From positions 1-55,957 of the forward strand of contig SVJB01000005.1 of NCBI GenBank assembly GCA_015069185.1: a DNA stretch of 55,957 nucleotides, given 5' to 3'. The DNA is from Oscillospiraceae bacterium. GTDB taxonomy: Bacteria; Bacillota; Clostridia; UBA1212; UBA1255. A model generated the notes under the pieces. It was not told the DNA's origin and made no database searches. It saw nothing but the letters and a program-made list of their open reading frames with translations. Both the position numbers and the translations under genes were made by a program. Shown here piece after piece: positions 1 through 8,458 of this stretch (position 1 is its first letter; each line of letters begins with the position of its first letter).

Positions 1-1
1 T

Positions 2-121
2 AGTACTGAATATGTAGGATTCAGCCAGGCTGTAACAACAACTCAGCTTCGTTTCTTGTTTACAGACGGAGAGACCGTGTCTGAAACAGTTTCTATTTGG
101 GAAATTAATTTGTATAACTGA
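2..121 (+). CDS. C-terminal end of a discoidin-like (F5/8C) surface protein, partial
   Basis: Only the last 39 codons lie in the window, in the frame that closes at the TGA at 119-121. The tail reads QLRFLFTDGET...SIWEINLYN, which has the alternating pattern of the last strands of a galactose-binding, discoidin-type beta-sandwich. That fits the carbohydrate-related surface genes that follow, including the double discoidin protein near 39 kb. No membrane anchor follows the domain. The domain call is an inference from a short stretch; the reading frame itself is clear and is followed at once by a strong terminator. Confidence 0.45.
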   Translation, partial: STEYVGFSQAVTTTQLRFLFTDGETVSETVSIWEINLYN

Positions 122-145
122 TTTCAACTAGATAGTATAAAAAGT

Positions 146-176
146 AAGCAGGCAGTATTAAACTGCCTGCTTTTTT
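146..176 (+). terminator. Intrinsic terminator
   Basis: An 11-bp perfect stem (AAGCAGGCAGT / ACTGCCTGCTT) with a 5-base loop ends in a run of six T. It closes the transcript of the partial gene at the window start. Confidence 0.9.
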
Positions 177-238
177 GTAAATATGCATTAAAAAAACGGT
201 ATCGTGCATTTAACACAATCTGATATTTATTTTATAAT
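175..238 (+). promoter_or_regulatory. SigA-type promoter with GCATT direct-repeat operator
   Basis: -35 TTAACA (210-215), 17-bp spacer, -10 TATAAT (233-238). Two GCATT boxes lie at 185-189 and 206-210, exactly 21 bp apart, and the second shares its last base with the -35. The proximal box belongs to the longer string ACGGTATCGTGCATT. The same element, in the same register to the -35, precedes the solute-binding protein gene at 13.0 kb, and a close relative precedes the gene at 33.7 kb. The spacing is typical of AraC-family activator sites. It now drives a broken gene. Confidence 0.7.
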
Positions 239-270
239 CTACTTAGGTTTTCCTAAGGAGTCGATTATAT

Positions 271-641
271 ATGTGTTTCAAGAAGTATAGATTTATCATC
301 GTTTTTCAGTTATTCCTGGCAAGCTTAGTATTTTTAATTATAGGTATCTCTGCTCATAAGGTTATGGCAACAGAGGATTCCTATGAGTGGGTAACATTTC
401 CGTATAGTGCAGAGACATCAGAAACATATGAATATTTGTATGTTGTAGTATGAAAACAATGCTACAATCATCGCTACATCTATACGGAGCATATGAAGGA
501 AACAAACAATGCGTATTCAAGGTGAAAATACAAAATAAACCCATACAGAATATTATCATAGCTTCGGCGTGTATAGTAGTCGCTGCTGCTGTAACAACAG
601 TTATTATCATCAGAAAGAAAGGCGCTAAAGAAAACGCATAA
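271..641 (+). pseudogene. Deleted and frameshifted remnant of the glycosidase-like gene found intact at 33.7 kb
   Basis: Two short reading frames in different phases together look like the two ends of the 832-residue protein at 33726-36224. The first (271-453) has a signal peptide then SYEWVTFPYSAETSETYEYLYVV, which resembles the start of the mature large protein (VTLWTSSSSSGESVKYIYIVGG). The second (450-641) begins LQSSLHLYGAYEGN, matching LLQDTLHVYGAYNGN around residue 132 of the large protein. It then jumps to a C-terminal membrane helix with a RKKG tail like the large protein's own end. About 75 codons near the front and most of the catalytic body are gone. No function is expected. Confidence 0.7.
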
Positions 642-685
642 CAGCATACATTCCGTCTCTGAACGATGAATTTATCATAAATGTG

Positions 686-714
686 TTGAAATCAAAGTAA
701 AAACGTGTTATAAA
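686..714 (+). promoter_or_regulatory. SigA-type promoter for the DUF368 gene
   Basis: -35 TTGAAA (686-691), a 17-bp spacer and -10 TATAAA (709-714), about 60 bp before the start codon. Confidence 0.6.
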
Positions 715-776
715 CGTATAAGAATTGGGTAATTTGTTTATGAGACCACATTCACAATCCGGTGAAAGGAATTTTA

Positions 777-1637
777 ATGTTTATGAGTTCAGAAAAGAGT
801 AATAAGAGTTTTATACTTTGGTTGATTTGGCTCTTTGAGGGTATATTTGTTGGCTTTGGCGCTATTCTGCCTGGTATCAGCGGAGGAACATTGTGTGTTG
901 CCTTTGGTATGTATCGTCCGCTTATAGAGACAATATCACATCCTAAGACCGGATTAAAGAAATACTGGCTGATGTTAGGCTTCTTTATGCTGGGTATTGC
1001 AGTTGGTTTTGTCGGCTTATCAGGAGTTGCAGCTATTCTATTAGAAAAGAATACAATACTTGTTACATGCGCCTTTGCCGGATTTATTGCAGGAACATTT
1101 CCTGATTTGTGGCAAGATGCAGGTAGTCAGGGACGGAACAAATTTTCAATAATCTCACTTATTGTTGGCTTTGTGGCCATGATAGGTATTTTATTGCTTT
1201 TTAAAACAAAGATTTCTGTTGATGTAGCTCCCGGTATATGGGGATATCTCCTTTGCGGATTGCTATGGGGCTTTAGTTTTATTATTCCGGGTCTTAGTTC
1301 TTCTTCACTTCTTTTATTTTTTGGCTTATATCAGCCTATGCTGGAGGGTATATCAGGTTTGGACTTCAAAGTTCTTATACCAATGGGAATAGGAATGGCA
1401 GCTTGTGTATTACTGTTATCTAAAGTGATGGGCTTGGCATATAAAAAATTCTTTTCAACTATCTCACACGCAGTTCTTGGTATAGTTGCAGCAACTACTG
1501 TGATGATTCTGCCTGCATGGAATTGTAATTTGCAGCAAGGTTTGATCAGAGTGCTGTTTATTGTGTGCGGTGCAGCTGTATCCTATTTATTCACATGTCT
1601 CTGTAATAAATTAAAGGAAAAGGTAAAGACGGAATAA
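777..1637 (+). CDS. DUF368 membrane protein, probable undecaprenyl-phosphate translocase (PopT type)
   Basis: A 286-residue polytopic membrane protein. The family signature GAILPGISGGT occurs near residues 28-38 and a second, related PGLSSSS motif near the middle, giving the two-fold internal symmetry of DUF368. Members of this family were reported to recycle the C55 lipid carrier for cell-wall synthesis across the membrane; this role is carried over from the family. I place the start at the ATG at 777 because AAAGGA lies 6 bases before it; a GTG at 762 in the same frame overlaps that ribosome site. The gene is followed closely by an AEC carrier gene in the same direction. Confidence 0.8.
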   Translation: MFMSSEKSNKSFILWLIWLFEGIFVGFGAILPGISGGTLCVAFGMYRPLIETISHPKTGLKKYWLMLGFFMLGIAVGFVGLSGVAAILLEKNTILVTCAFAGFIAGTFPDLWQDAGSQGRNKFSIISLIVGFVAMIGILLLFKTKISVDVAPGIWGYLLCGLLWGFSFIIPGLSSSSLLLFFGLYQPMLEGISGLDFKVLIPMGIGMAACVLLLSKVMGLAYKKFFSTISHAVLGIVAATTVMILPAWNCNLQQGLIRVLFIVCGAAVSYLFTCLCNKLKEKVKTE

Positions 1638-1704
1638 TATTGAATATATTTGCCGGTATATATGGCTCGGGCTGTGAGATATATCGGCATCTGGCAATTG
1701 TGGT

Positions 1705-2646
1705 ATGCAGAATTTCTTAATATCATTTAATGTAGTATTTCCGATTTTTCTTATGATGGTACTTGGTTTTTCGTTAAAAAAATTAAGTATTATGAATGAT
1801 ACTACAGTTAAACAAATGAATAATGTTATCTTCAGAGTGTTTCTACCTGTAATGATATTTAAGAATATATATGAAAGCGAATTTTCACAGGCTTTTAATC
1901 CAAAACTTATTGTTTTCGCAGTATCTGCCGTAATAATTTGTATTGGGATATTATTTGTTATAATCCCAATAACTGTAAAGGAAAATACTAAACGCGGGGT
2001 GCTGATACAAGCTATATTCCGCTCAAATTTTGTTATCTTTGGTCTGCCTGTTACAGAGGCTTTGTGTGCAGGCGCAGCTATCGGCAGTGCGTCTGTGCTA
2101 ATTGCAATTATTGTGCCGATATTCAATTTTGCTGCAGTTATTACCCTGGAAGTATTTAATAACAGAAAGCCAAATATTTTTAAAATATTAAAAGGCATAG
2201 TTACCAATCCCCTTATAATCAGTTCTGTTTTAGGTCTTATAATATGTTTCTGTAACATAAGCTTTCCTACTGTGATAGAGAAAGCTATTGGCAGCATATC
2301 ATCTATTACGACACCACTTGCTCTTATCATGTTGGGCGCTTCAATACATTTTAAAACAGTAGGCAGTAATTTGAAATATCTGGTAATTGGACTTATCTCA
2401 CGTCTGATACTGATTCCGGCAATATGTCTTGGCTTTGCAGCATATGTATTTAACTTCCGCGGTGCAGAGCTTGCTATAATATTATCTTTGTTTGCTTCAC
2501 CTACAGCAGTATCATCTTTTACTATGGCACAGCAAATGGGTGGAGACGATGAGCTGGCAGGACAGTTAGTTATGTTTGGTACGTGTGCCAGTGTGGTGAC
2601 AGTATTCATGTGGATACTGATTACTGTACAGCTGGGCTTATTATGA
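1705..2646 (+). CDS. AEC-family permease (auxin efflux carrier / malate permease type)
   Basis: A 313-residue protein with about ten hydrophobic segments in the two halves of five typical of the AEC family. The N-terminus FNVVFPIFLMMVLGFSLKK and the later N-P-L-I-I-S-S and T-P-L-A-L-I-M-L-G stretches are characteristic. Family members move organic acids or amino acids across the plasma membrane; the substrate here cannot be read from sequence. It lies 67 bp after the DUF368 gene and is probably cotranscribed. No convincing ribosome site precedes the ATG at 1705, so the start is less certain than the family. Confidence 0.8.
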   Translation: MQNFLISFNVVFPIFLMMVLGFSLKKLSIMNDTTVKQMNNVIFRVFLPVMIFKNIYESEFSQAFNPKLIVFAVSAVIICIGILFVIIPITVKENTKRGVLIQAIFRSNFVIFGLPVTEALCAGAAIGSASVLIAIIVPIFNFAAVITLEVFNNRKPNIFKILKGIVTNPLIISSVLGLIICFCNISFPTVIEKAIGSISSITTPLALIMLGASIHFKTVGSNLKYLVIGLISRLILIPAICLGFAAYVFNFRGAELAIILSLFASPTAVSSFTMAQQMGGDDELAGQLVMFGTCASVVTVFMWILITVQLGLL

Positions 2647-2717
2647 CAGTAAATCATACTATGCGATTTTTGCATACTTTCTCCCTTAAATTGAAGAGAT
2701 AAGCAAGGTTAGATTTA

Positions 2718-2746
2718 TTGACATGGCATAGGATACATGATATTCT
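2718..2746 (+). promoter_or_regulatory. SigA-type promoter for the glycan-lipoprotein operon
   Basis: -35 TTGACA (2718-2723, consensus), 17-bp spacer, -10 TATTCT (2741-2746), 44 bp upstream of the lipoprotein start. Confidence 0.65.
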
Positions 2747-2789
2747 TTGGACAAAATATATATAAATATTTAGGAAGAAAGAGACAAGT

Positions 2790-4754
2790 ATGAATAGATA
2801 TAACCACTTTTTTACGGTGAAAATAAAGCAGATTTTATCAGTTTTCTTTGCACTGATTCTTTTCTGTGCGTCAGGCTGTACAGATGATGACGGCAGTAAT
2901 CCAACGCCTACTGCATCACCGACGCCTTTTAATCCACCGAAGAAGGTTGCACAGGAGGACGGGCCTATCGAATATGGTACAATAATAGAAGTAACAGCGA
3001 GCGATGATATTAATCAGGTTATGGCGCAGGCAGGAGCTATGCTTGACAAGGCTACATATAGTAATCCGGTCATCGTAACAATTGTAATGGAAGACGGCGT
3101 ATATATTCTGGATGAGACTGTTTCCATATCAGCAAAATCTGAATTTGCCACGCTTAATATCGTAGCAAAGGACGGAGCTAAGCCAATTATCTCCGGATTG
3201 CAGAACATAGATCCTGCAGGCTTTAGCAAGGTAGAGGGACAGGAATATTATCTATACCAATTTACGCAAGATGAAAACGGCAAATATCCTGTATTTCGTG
3301 ACTTGTATGTAGATGGTAACAGAGCACAAATCAGCAAATCAGAGACATATGTATCTCAGGAGCATTTCACAAGCACTGACGCAGCCGTGCAACAGGGCAT
3401 ATATATAGATCCCACATTAGCAGCTCAGCTACCTATAGATGATATGGCAGATTGTCAGCTCTATATGAGCGCAGATTGGGAATATTATATTGTACACGTT
3501 GATTCTGTTGATATGAATAATACAAAGAACTATAACGGAAATGAACATGTGATGCTCAAACTGGATCAGACTCAGCTACAGGAATGGATGAGCAGACACA
3601 ATCGTGTTCTGCAAATGAACAACCGTGGATATTATTTGATGAATCACCCTGTGCTTATAAATGAAGACGGTGAATATGCATACGATAGCACAACAGGACG
3701 TTTATGGTACAGACCTGCAAATGGCAAATCAATTGAGAATATCAATTTTAGCTATAGCACAATTGAGACTCTGTTTAGCTTTACAGACATGCATAATGTA
3801 GTCATTAGCGGACTTACTTTCACAGGTACAACCTGTAAACAGATTCCTGAAAATGGTTATTTGTCTGCGCAGGCAAACGGCGAGAGTCGCAAAGGAGGAC
3901 CACTGCATATTGCCGCAATTTATATAATGAATGGCGACAATATTTCTATACGCAACTGTACTTTTGACAATATTGGCAATAACGGTGTTATGTTCAGAAA
4001 GAAGACCACGAATGCCTCAATAACAGGATGCGACTTTAAGAACATTGCCATGTCAGCTATTACAATAGGTGAGCACGGCTGGACATGGAGTGATAGTAAC
4101 TGTGCCACCGATATCAAAATATATAATAACTATCTGGAACATATTGGTTATGAGTATCCATCCGCTGTAGCTATATTTATAAGCCTGGTTAAGGACGCAA
4201 AGATACTTAATAATACGATTATAGACACAGCATATACAGGCATCAATGTTGGCTGGGGTTGGGGATATGCTACATTCAAATATGAGGAATCATATTGCGT
4301 AAACAATGTAGAGGTGGCGTATAACCGCATTGAGAAATATATGCAGGTAACACGGGATGGTGGCGCTGTGTATATTTTAGGTTCCAGTGCAGAGGAAACA
4401 TATCGTGAGAACTTTAATTTCCTTCACGATAACTACGCATACAACGAAAATGCCGATCCAAAGCAGATTGCATATTACCTTGATGAAGCAAGTGCCAACT
4501 GGCATGTATATGACAACGTATCAATTGGTGCACTACGTTCACTTTTCGTACAGCATGAAGCAGGTAATTTTGCCAGAAATATACTTGTTGAGAGATTGTA
4601 TGCAGATGAATATATATCACCTAAGAACGCAAACGAAGAACGTCATGTTATTGTTAAAGATATAAAACTTGCCAAGCAAGATGAAATGTATACGAAATAT
4701 CCTGAAGCACGCCTGATAGAATATATGTCGGGCTGTATACGGGATGCACAATGA
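2790..4754 (+). CDS. Secreted lipoprotein with right-handed parallel beta-helix (pectate-lyase-like fold)
   Basis: A 654-residue protein with a signal peptide ending in the lipobox ASGC (lipidated C30) and a T/P-rich linker (TPTASPTP), so it should be tethered outside the membrane. From about residue 80 it has the periodic V-x-I/N-x-x-I pattern of a parallel beta-helix: VVISGLTFTG, ISIRNCTFDNIGNNGV, ITGCDFKNIAMSAI and IYNNYLEHIG are successive turns. Such folds occur in glycoside hydrolases and polysaccharide lyases. I cannot assign a CAZy family or catalytic residues with confidence. Its stop overlaps the start region of the next lipoprotein gene, and all three genes from here to 7288 share a direction, suggesting one operon. 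Confidence 0.75.
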   Translation: MNRYNHFFTVKIKQILSVFFALILFCASGCTDDDGSNPTPTASPTPFNPPKKVAQEDGPIEYGTIIEVTASDDINQVMAQAGAMLDKATYSNPVIVTIVMEDGVYILDETVSISAKSEFATLNIVAKDGAKPIISGLQNIDPAGFSKVEGQEYYLYQFTQDENGKYPVFRDLYVDGNRAQISKSETYVSQEHFTSTDAAVQQGIYIDPTLAAQLPIDDMADCQLYMSADWEYYIVHVDSVDMNNTKNYNGNEHVMLKLDQTQLQEWMSRHNRVLQMNNRGYYLMNHPVLINEDGEYAYDSTTGRLWYRPANGKSIENINFSYSTIETLFSFTDMHNVVISGLTFTGTTCKQIPENGYLSAQANGESRKGGPLHIAAIYIMNGDNISIRNCTFDNIGNNGVMFRKKTTNASITGCDFKNIAMSAITIGEHGWTWSDSNCATDIKIYNNYLEHIGYEYPSAVAIFISLVKDAKILNNTIIDTAYTGINVGWGWGYATFKYEESYCVNNVEVAYNRIEKYMQVTRDGGAVYILGSSAEETYRENFNFLHDNYAYNENADPKQIAYYLDEASANWHVYDNVSIGALRSLFVQHEAGNFARNILVERLYADEYISPKNANEERHVIVKDIKLAKQDEMYTKYPEARLIEYMSGCIRDAQ

Positions 4755-4771
4755 AACAGGAGAGTATTAAA

Positions 4772-6388
4772 ATGAAAAGATACGCCAAATTTACTATTAT
4801 TCTTATTTGTTTTATTCTTATGATTGCACTGCTTATTTCATGTGAGGGAGGTGGCACTGTGAACCCTACACAAAAGCCAGAGAGTACATATGCACCGATA
4901 AACAGAGAAGATAATCCGGATTTATACGAAACTAAAGGAATTTTTCTTAATATTGATATAAATTCAGTAACTTTCCCTTTCTTAAATAAAGTGCAGGAGG
5001 ACGGCTCCGTAACAGAAGAGGATTTATATCCGTTTGTGGACCAATATGTAGGTACACAGATTACAGATATCGCTTTTAATGTTAATACTCAAATATCGGT
5101 TACAAGATCAGAAGTACTTACTGATGTTGTTGAGCGTTATAACACTAAAGAAGTAAATGGAAAAACGGTGAACTTTACGGAAGCTCTCAAAAGTATGTAC
5201 GGCATTTACGAGATTTACAATATTGATCCATATGATGTTTGGATTAGTCGTACACGAGAGAAAGGAATTAACGCGTGGCTGTCAATACGTATGAATGATT
5301 GTCATGAATATGACGTAGAGACCTCATGGCTACATGGTAGTATATATTACGAGGCGTTGAAAAATGGCTGGACAGTAAACGGTAGCGGCACCTTTAAAAA
5401 TAACCTTGATTATGCAGTTTCTGAAGTGCGTCAGACTATGTTAGACTATATCAGAGAACAGATTTTAAGATATGATGTAGATGGATTAGAGCTGGACTTT
5501 TCACGTGAGATGTGGTGCTTCAAGACAAACGACGGTAAGGATCATCTGTCTATTATGAATGATTTTATGCGTCAGGTAAATTCGATTGTGGAGGCAGCTG
5601 AGACAAAATGGGGACACGATATTAAAATCAACCTGCGCCTGATGCGTGACATAGAGCAAACAAAGGCATTTGGATTTGACGTAGATACAATGGTAAGCGA
5701 GAATCTCTTAGACGCTATTACAGTATGTCCCAGATGGGCAAGTAATGATAGCGATATGCCAATAGATGAATGGAAAGCACGTTATCCGTCTGTTGAGATT
5801 TACGGTGGCTTTACTGATCTGACATATAACCTAGGTAACCATTTACAGATTGCGACAGCATATGCGGCTCAGTTTATACAACAGGGTGCAGATAAGGTTT
5901 ACTTATATAACACATTCAATAATCCATATGCGCCTAATCCTAATTATACACAGATGTACAATATTTGTGGCGATCTTGATACTATTGTGCAGCAGGGACA
6001 ATGGTATGTTGTTACATATCAGGATATAGCACCGGAGGGATATACTGCATGGGATCCGCTACCGGCACTGGCAGCTAACTTTAAGATTGGCATCACAACG
6101 GGACCTATTGCATCAAGTGATGAAGTATTGATTTTTGTTAGCTTTGATAAGGAGATAACGAAAGAAGATATGAAGCTTCTTGTTAATGGAAAAGAAGCAA
6201 CCTTTGTGGATGGTGAGATAGCGAACAGATATTATGACAAAAACGCAAATGAGACTCATCTTTATTGCTATAGTATATCTGCAGAATACTGTAACAATGG
6301 TGGAGAGCAGCTGATTGAGCTGGTACCCGCGTCTCATAAATACAGGGTTCATTATCTTGAACTTACTGTAACACCAAAAGCACAATAA
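4772..6388 (+). CDS. Lipoprotein with TIM-barrel glycosidase-like domain
   Basis: A 538-residue protein with signal peptide and lipobox LISC (C24). The body has features of a (beta/alpha)8 barrel: TDIAFNV, INAWLSIRMND, VDGLELDFSREM, IKINLRLMRDI and VEIYGGFTD look like successive barrel strands. The D in GLELDFSR and the acidic residues near it are candidates for catalysis. This resembles GH10-like hydrolases of unknown specificity. A small beta domain follows after about residue 440. I take the ATG at 4772, not 4751, because AGGAG (4758-4762) is 9 bases before it and the lipoprotein signal then has a normal length. It probably acts on the same outer-surface glycan as its neighbours. Confidence 0.65.
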   Translation: MKRYAKFTIILICFILMIALLISCEGGGTVNPTQKPESTYAPINREDNPDLYETKGIFLNIDINSVTFPFLNKVQEDGSVTEEDLYPFVDQYVGTQITDIAFNVNTQISVTRSEVLTDVVERYNTKEVNGKTVNFTEALKSMYGIYEIYNIDPYDVWISRTREKGINAWLSIRMNDCHEYDVETSWLHGSIYYEALKNGWTVNGSGTFKNNLDYAVSEVRQTMLDYIREQILRYDVDGLELDFSREMWCFKTNDGKDHLSIMNDFMRQVNSIVEAAETKWGHDIKINLRLMRDIEQTKAFGFDVDTMVSENLLDAITVCPRWASNDSDMPIDEWKARYPSVEIYGGFTDLTYNLGNHLQIATAYAAQFIQQGADKVYLYNTFNNPYAPNPNYTQMYNICGDLDTIVQQGQWYVVTYQDIAPEGYTAWDPLPALAANFKIGITTGPIASSDEVLIFVSFDKEITKEDMKLLVNGKEATFVDGEIANRYYDKNANETHLYCYSISAEYCNNGGEQLIELVPASHKYRVHYLELTVTPKAQ

Positions 6389-6406
6389 TACGAGGAGGAA
6401 ATACAC

Positions 6407-7288
6407 ATGAAATTTACAAGAAAGGTACTTATATTGACGCTTACTTTCATACTGCTTGCAATGCCGTTTATGAATGCAACTGCTGCAGAGATTCTGTTAG
6501 AAGATGAGGCATATGAATCTGTTTGTTGGGAGCCTTTACATCGCTGGGATTTTGACGGCGACCTTGAAGATTCTATAGGTGACGCAGTAGCGAGGCCTGT
6601 TACGCATGAGTATTTTACAAAACCATCATATAAAGGTGGGAAGATTATCCTTGACGGCACTCAGGCATACACTTTTGAAGAAGAATTGCTGTTTGTCGGA
6701 GAAGATAATAAGAAAGTTGATATTAGAATTGATATTAAATGTAAATTTGATTTTAATACTTTCCAGGGAATTCACTATATATTCGGACAGAATACAGATA
6801 ATAAGACATCAGGTCTTAAATTTATAAATCTTACAGGCGATACATATCAGGGTTGTGCTATGATGCTTGCACGCAGTCACACAAAGACTACATCATTTAC
6901 ATTACTTCCTGATATAAGTGCTTTTGACCCTGACACAGAGAACCTTTACACCTTTATTGCCATGGATAAAACTTTGTATTTCTACGCTAATGGTAATCTG
7001 ATTGCATCTACCGAGAAGGCAAGCAAGAGCGGCCAGTGGTGCTTTACTGATTTCCTTGGTAACAGCTCACTTGATATTCCGTATATCGAGAATTTTATTG
7101 GCGAGATTGACTACATTCAGATATCACAATATAACGAAGCTTATAATTCAGAAAGCTTTATGAATAAGCTCAAAGCTAATATGGATACTATTATCCTTGT
7201 TGGTATTATTGCAGTTGTAGCTATCGTAGTTGTTATATTTGTAATAATAATTGTGAAAAAATTAAAGACAAAATCTAAGGCGGCATAA
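6407..7288 (+). CDS. Membrane-anchored LamG/concanavalin-like domain protein
   Basis: A 293-residue protein with a signal peptide (residues 1-27, ending NATAA), one concanavalin-like beta-sandwich (LHRWDFDGDLEDSIGDAV near 45, LYFYANGNLIAST near 190, IDYIQISQYNEAYNS near 235) and a C-terminal membrane helix with basic tail KKLKTKSKAA. The W-D-F-D-G-D-L-x-D-S-I-G-D opening is typical of LamG domains that bind or surround glycans. No catalytic residues are visible, so a binding or display role is likely. A strong GAGGAGG site precedes the ATG. It is the last gene of the 2.7-7.3 kb operon and ends just before a bidirectional terminator. Confidence 0.65.
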   Translation: MKFTRKVLILTLTFILLAMPFMNATAAEILLEDEAYESVCWEPLHRWDFDGDLEDSIGDAVARPVTHEYFTKPSYKGGKIILDGTQAYTFEEELLFVGEDNKKVDIRIDIKCKFDFNTFQGIHYIFGQNTDNKTSGLKFINLTGDTYQGCAMMLARSHTKTTSFTLLPDISAFDPDTENLYTFIAMDKTLYFYANGNLIASTEKASKSGQWCFTDFLGNSSLDIPYIENFIGEIDYIQISQYNEAYNSESFMNKLKANMDTIILVGIIAVVAIVVVIFVIIIVKKLKTKSKAA

Positions 7289-7311
7289 CACGCAGTCGAT
7301 AAATATTATGT

Positions 7312-7345
7312 AAAAATGGCTTTCATAAAAGAAAGCCATTTTTTT
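7312..7345. terminator. Bidirectional intrinsic terminator
   Basis: A 13-bp stem (AAAAATGGCTTTC / GAAAGCCATTTTT) with a 6-base loop and T-runs on both strands. It serves the + strand operon ending at 7288 and the - strand AraC gene, whose stop codon touches it. Confidence 0.85.
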
Positions 7346-8273
7346 ATGGAAGATTTTTCAAGTCAAATGATTCATCAGATAAGGACTCCATAATACAAGT
7401 CCCTTTATATGTCTTTCTATACTCCGCAGGAGTCATATTGTGTTTTTCCTCAAAGGCCTTATAAAAGTTCTTAGAATCCTGATATCCTACGTAATGTATT
7501 ATCTCGCGTACATTCATAGTAGTAGTCAATAAATAGCATGCAGCATACTGCAATCTTATATCACGTATAAATTCAGACAGATTAACACCAACTTCTTTCT
7601 TGAAAATGCGACTCAAACTGTCAGGATGAATGTTTATTCTTCCGGCAATATCTTCACGGCGGATTTTCTTAAAAGATGATGATGGCTTCATATAATCGTA
7701 AACAGCATCGATCAGCTCCTGTCTCGATGTTTTCTTTTCGGTAGGCGTCTGTTGCAGATAACATCTTGCGATCCTCAACAGAATGATTTCTAATATATTT
7801 TTACAAATATCAAGATATCCTTGCTTAGCATTGTAATATTCCAGAAGACCATCTGACAGTAAATTCCCAAAACTTTTATTTGTTTGGTACAAATGAATGT
7901 AGGGCACATTATAATCAGGAAAACCTATTTTATTTTCAAAGTATGGAAGTGAAAATAGTAGATTAAGGGTACTACAATACTGGCTGTCTGCTCCAAATAA
8001 CTGTGGCAGAAAAAGAACATTCATATAAGAGAAATCAGAAGATCCTTTCTCAAATGTGTGCTGACAATCATTTGCCAGCAAAAAAAGATCGCCGGCATTT
8101 ATTGAAACTTTATTTCCGTTGACTATATGTGTAGCACAGCCTTTAGTTATATAGCTTAATTCTATAAAATCATGTGTATGTAACGCTATGGGCGGATCTG
8201 ATAGAACAGATTCATTAAGACAAAGCATTTCTGATGATTCTTTTCTAGCGTATTTTTCAAATTTTTCTATCAT
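7344..8273 (-). CDS. AraC-family transcriptional regulator
   Basis: A 309-residue protein. The N-terminal half has a cupin-like sensing domain: HTHDFIELSYITKG then INAGDLFLLANDCQHTFE near residues 32-75. The C-terminal 100 residues contain the two helix-turn-helix units of AraC proteins: AGRINIHPDSLSRIFKKEVG, and VREIIHYVGYQDSKNFYKAF followed by HNMTPAEYRKT. It is convergent with the preceding glycan operon and divergent from the module-repeat gene at 8459. Family members usually activate sugar-use genes on binding a sugar. I infer that it may read the GCATT direct repeats at three promoters in this window, because their spacing fits an AraC-type site; this is untested. Confidence 0.85.
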   Translation of the reverse strand: MIEKFEKYARKESSEMLCLNESVLSDPPIALHTHDFIELSYITKGCATHIVNGNKVSINAGDLFLLANDCQHTFEKGSSDFSYMNVLFLPQLFGADSQYCSTLNLLFSLPYFENKIGFPDYNVPYIHLYQTNKSFGNLLSDGLLEYYNAKQGYLDICKNILEIILLRIARCYLQQTPTEKKTSRQELIDAVYDYMKPSSSFKKIRREDIAGRINIHPDSLSRIFKKEVGVNLSEFIRDIRLQYAACYLLTTTMNVREIIHYVGYQDSKNFYKAFEEKHNMTPAEYRKTYKGTCIMESLSDESFDLKNLP

Positions 8274-8344
8274 AGGATTGCCTTCTTCTAATTTATTTTG
8301 CTATATCATATCATAGATTATCAGGTAGCACCAGAAGAAAATCA

Positions 8345-8373
8345 GAAAAGACTACAAAAAATATAGTCTTTTC
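8345..8373. promoter_or_regulatory. Perfect 10-bp inverted repeat between divergent genes
   Basis: GAAAAGACTA (8345-8354) and TAGTCTTTTC (8364-8373) flank a 9-base A/T spacer in the divergent region between the AraC gene and the module-repeat gene. There is no T-run directly after it on the + strand, so an operator or 5'-leader hairpin is more likely than a terminator. Confidence 0.45.
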
Positions 8374-8458
8374 CTATATACAAATACAGCAAATAAATAT
8401 ATACTTCTGATTATAAAGAAAAAGTATGTGAAAATATTGTGAAAGAGAGGGATCATAT

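Noticed and set aside
1611-2675. Long minus-strand reading frame of 354 codons opposite the AEC carrier gene
   Set aside because: It mirrors a clear membrane-protein gene on the + strand, has no ribosome site and an unlikely residue composition; it is an antisense shadow.
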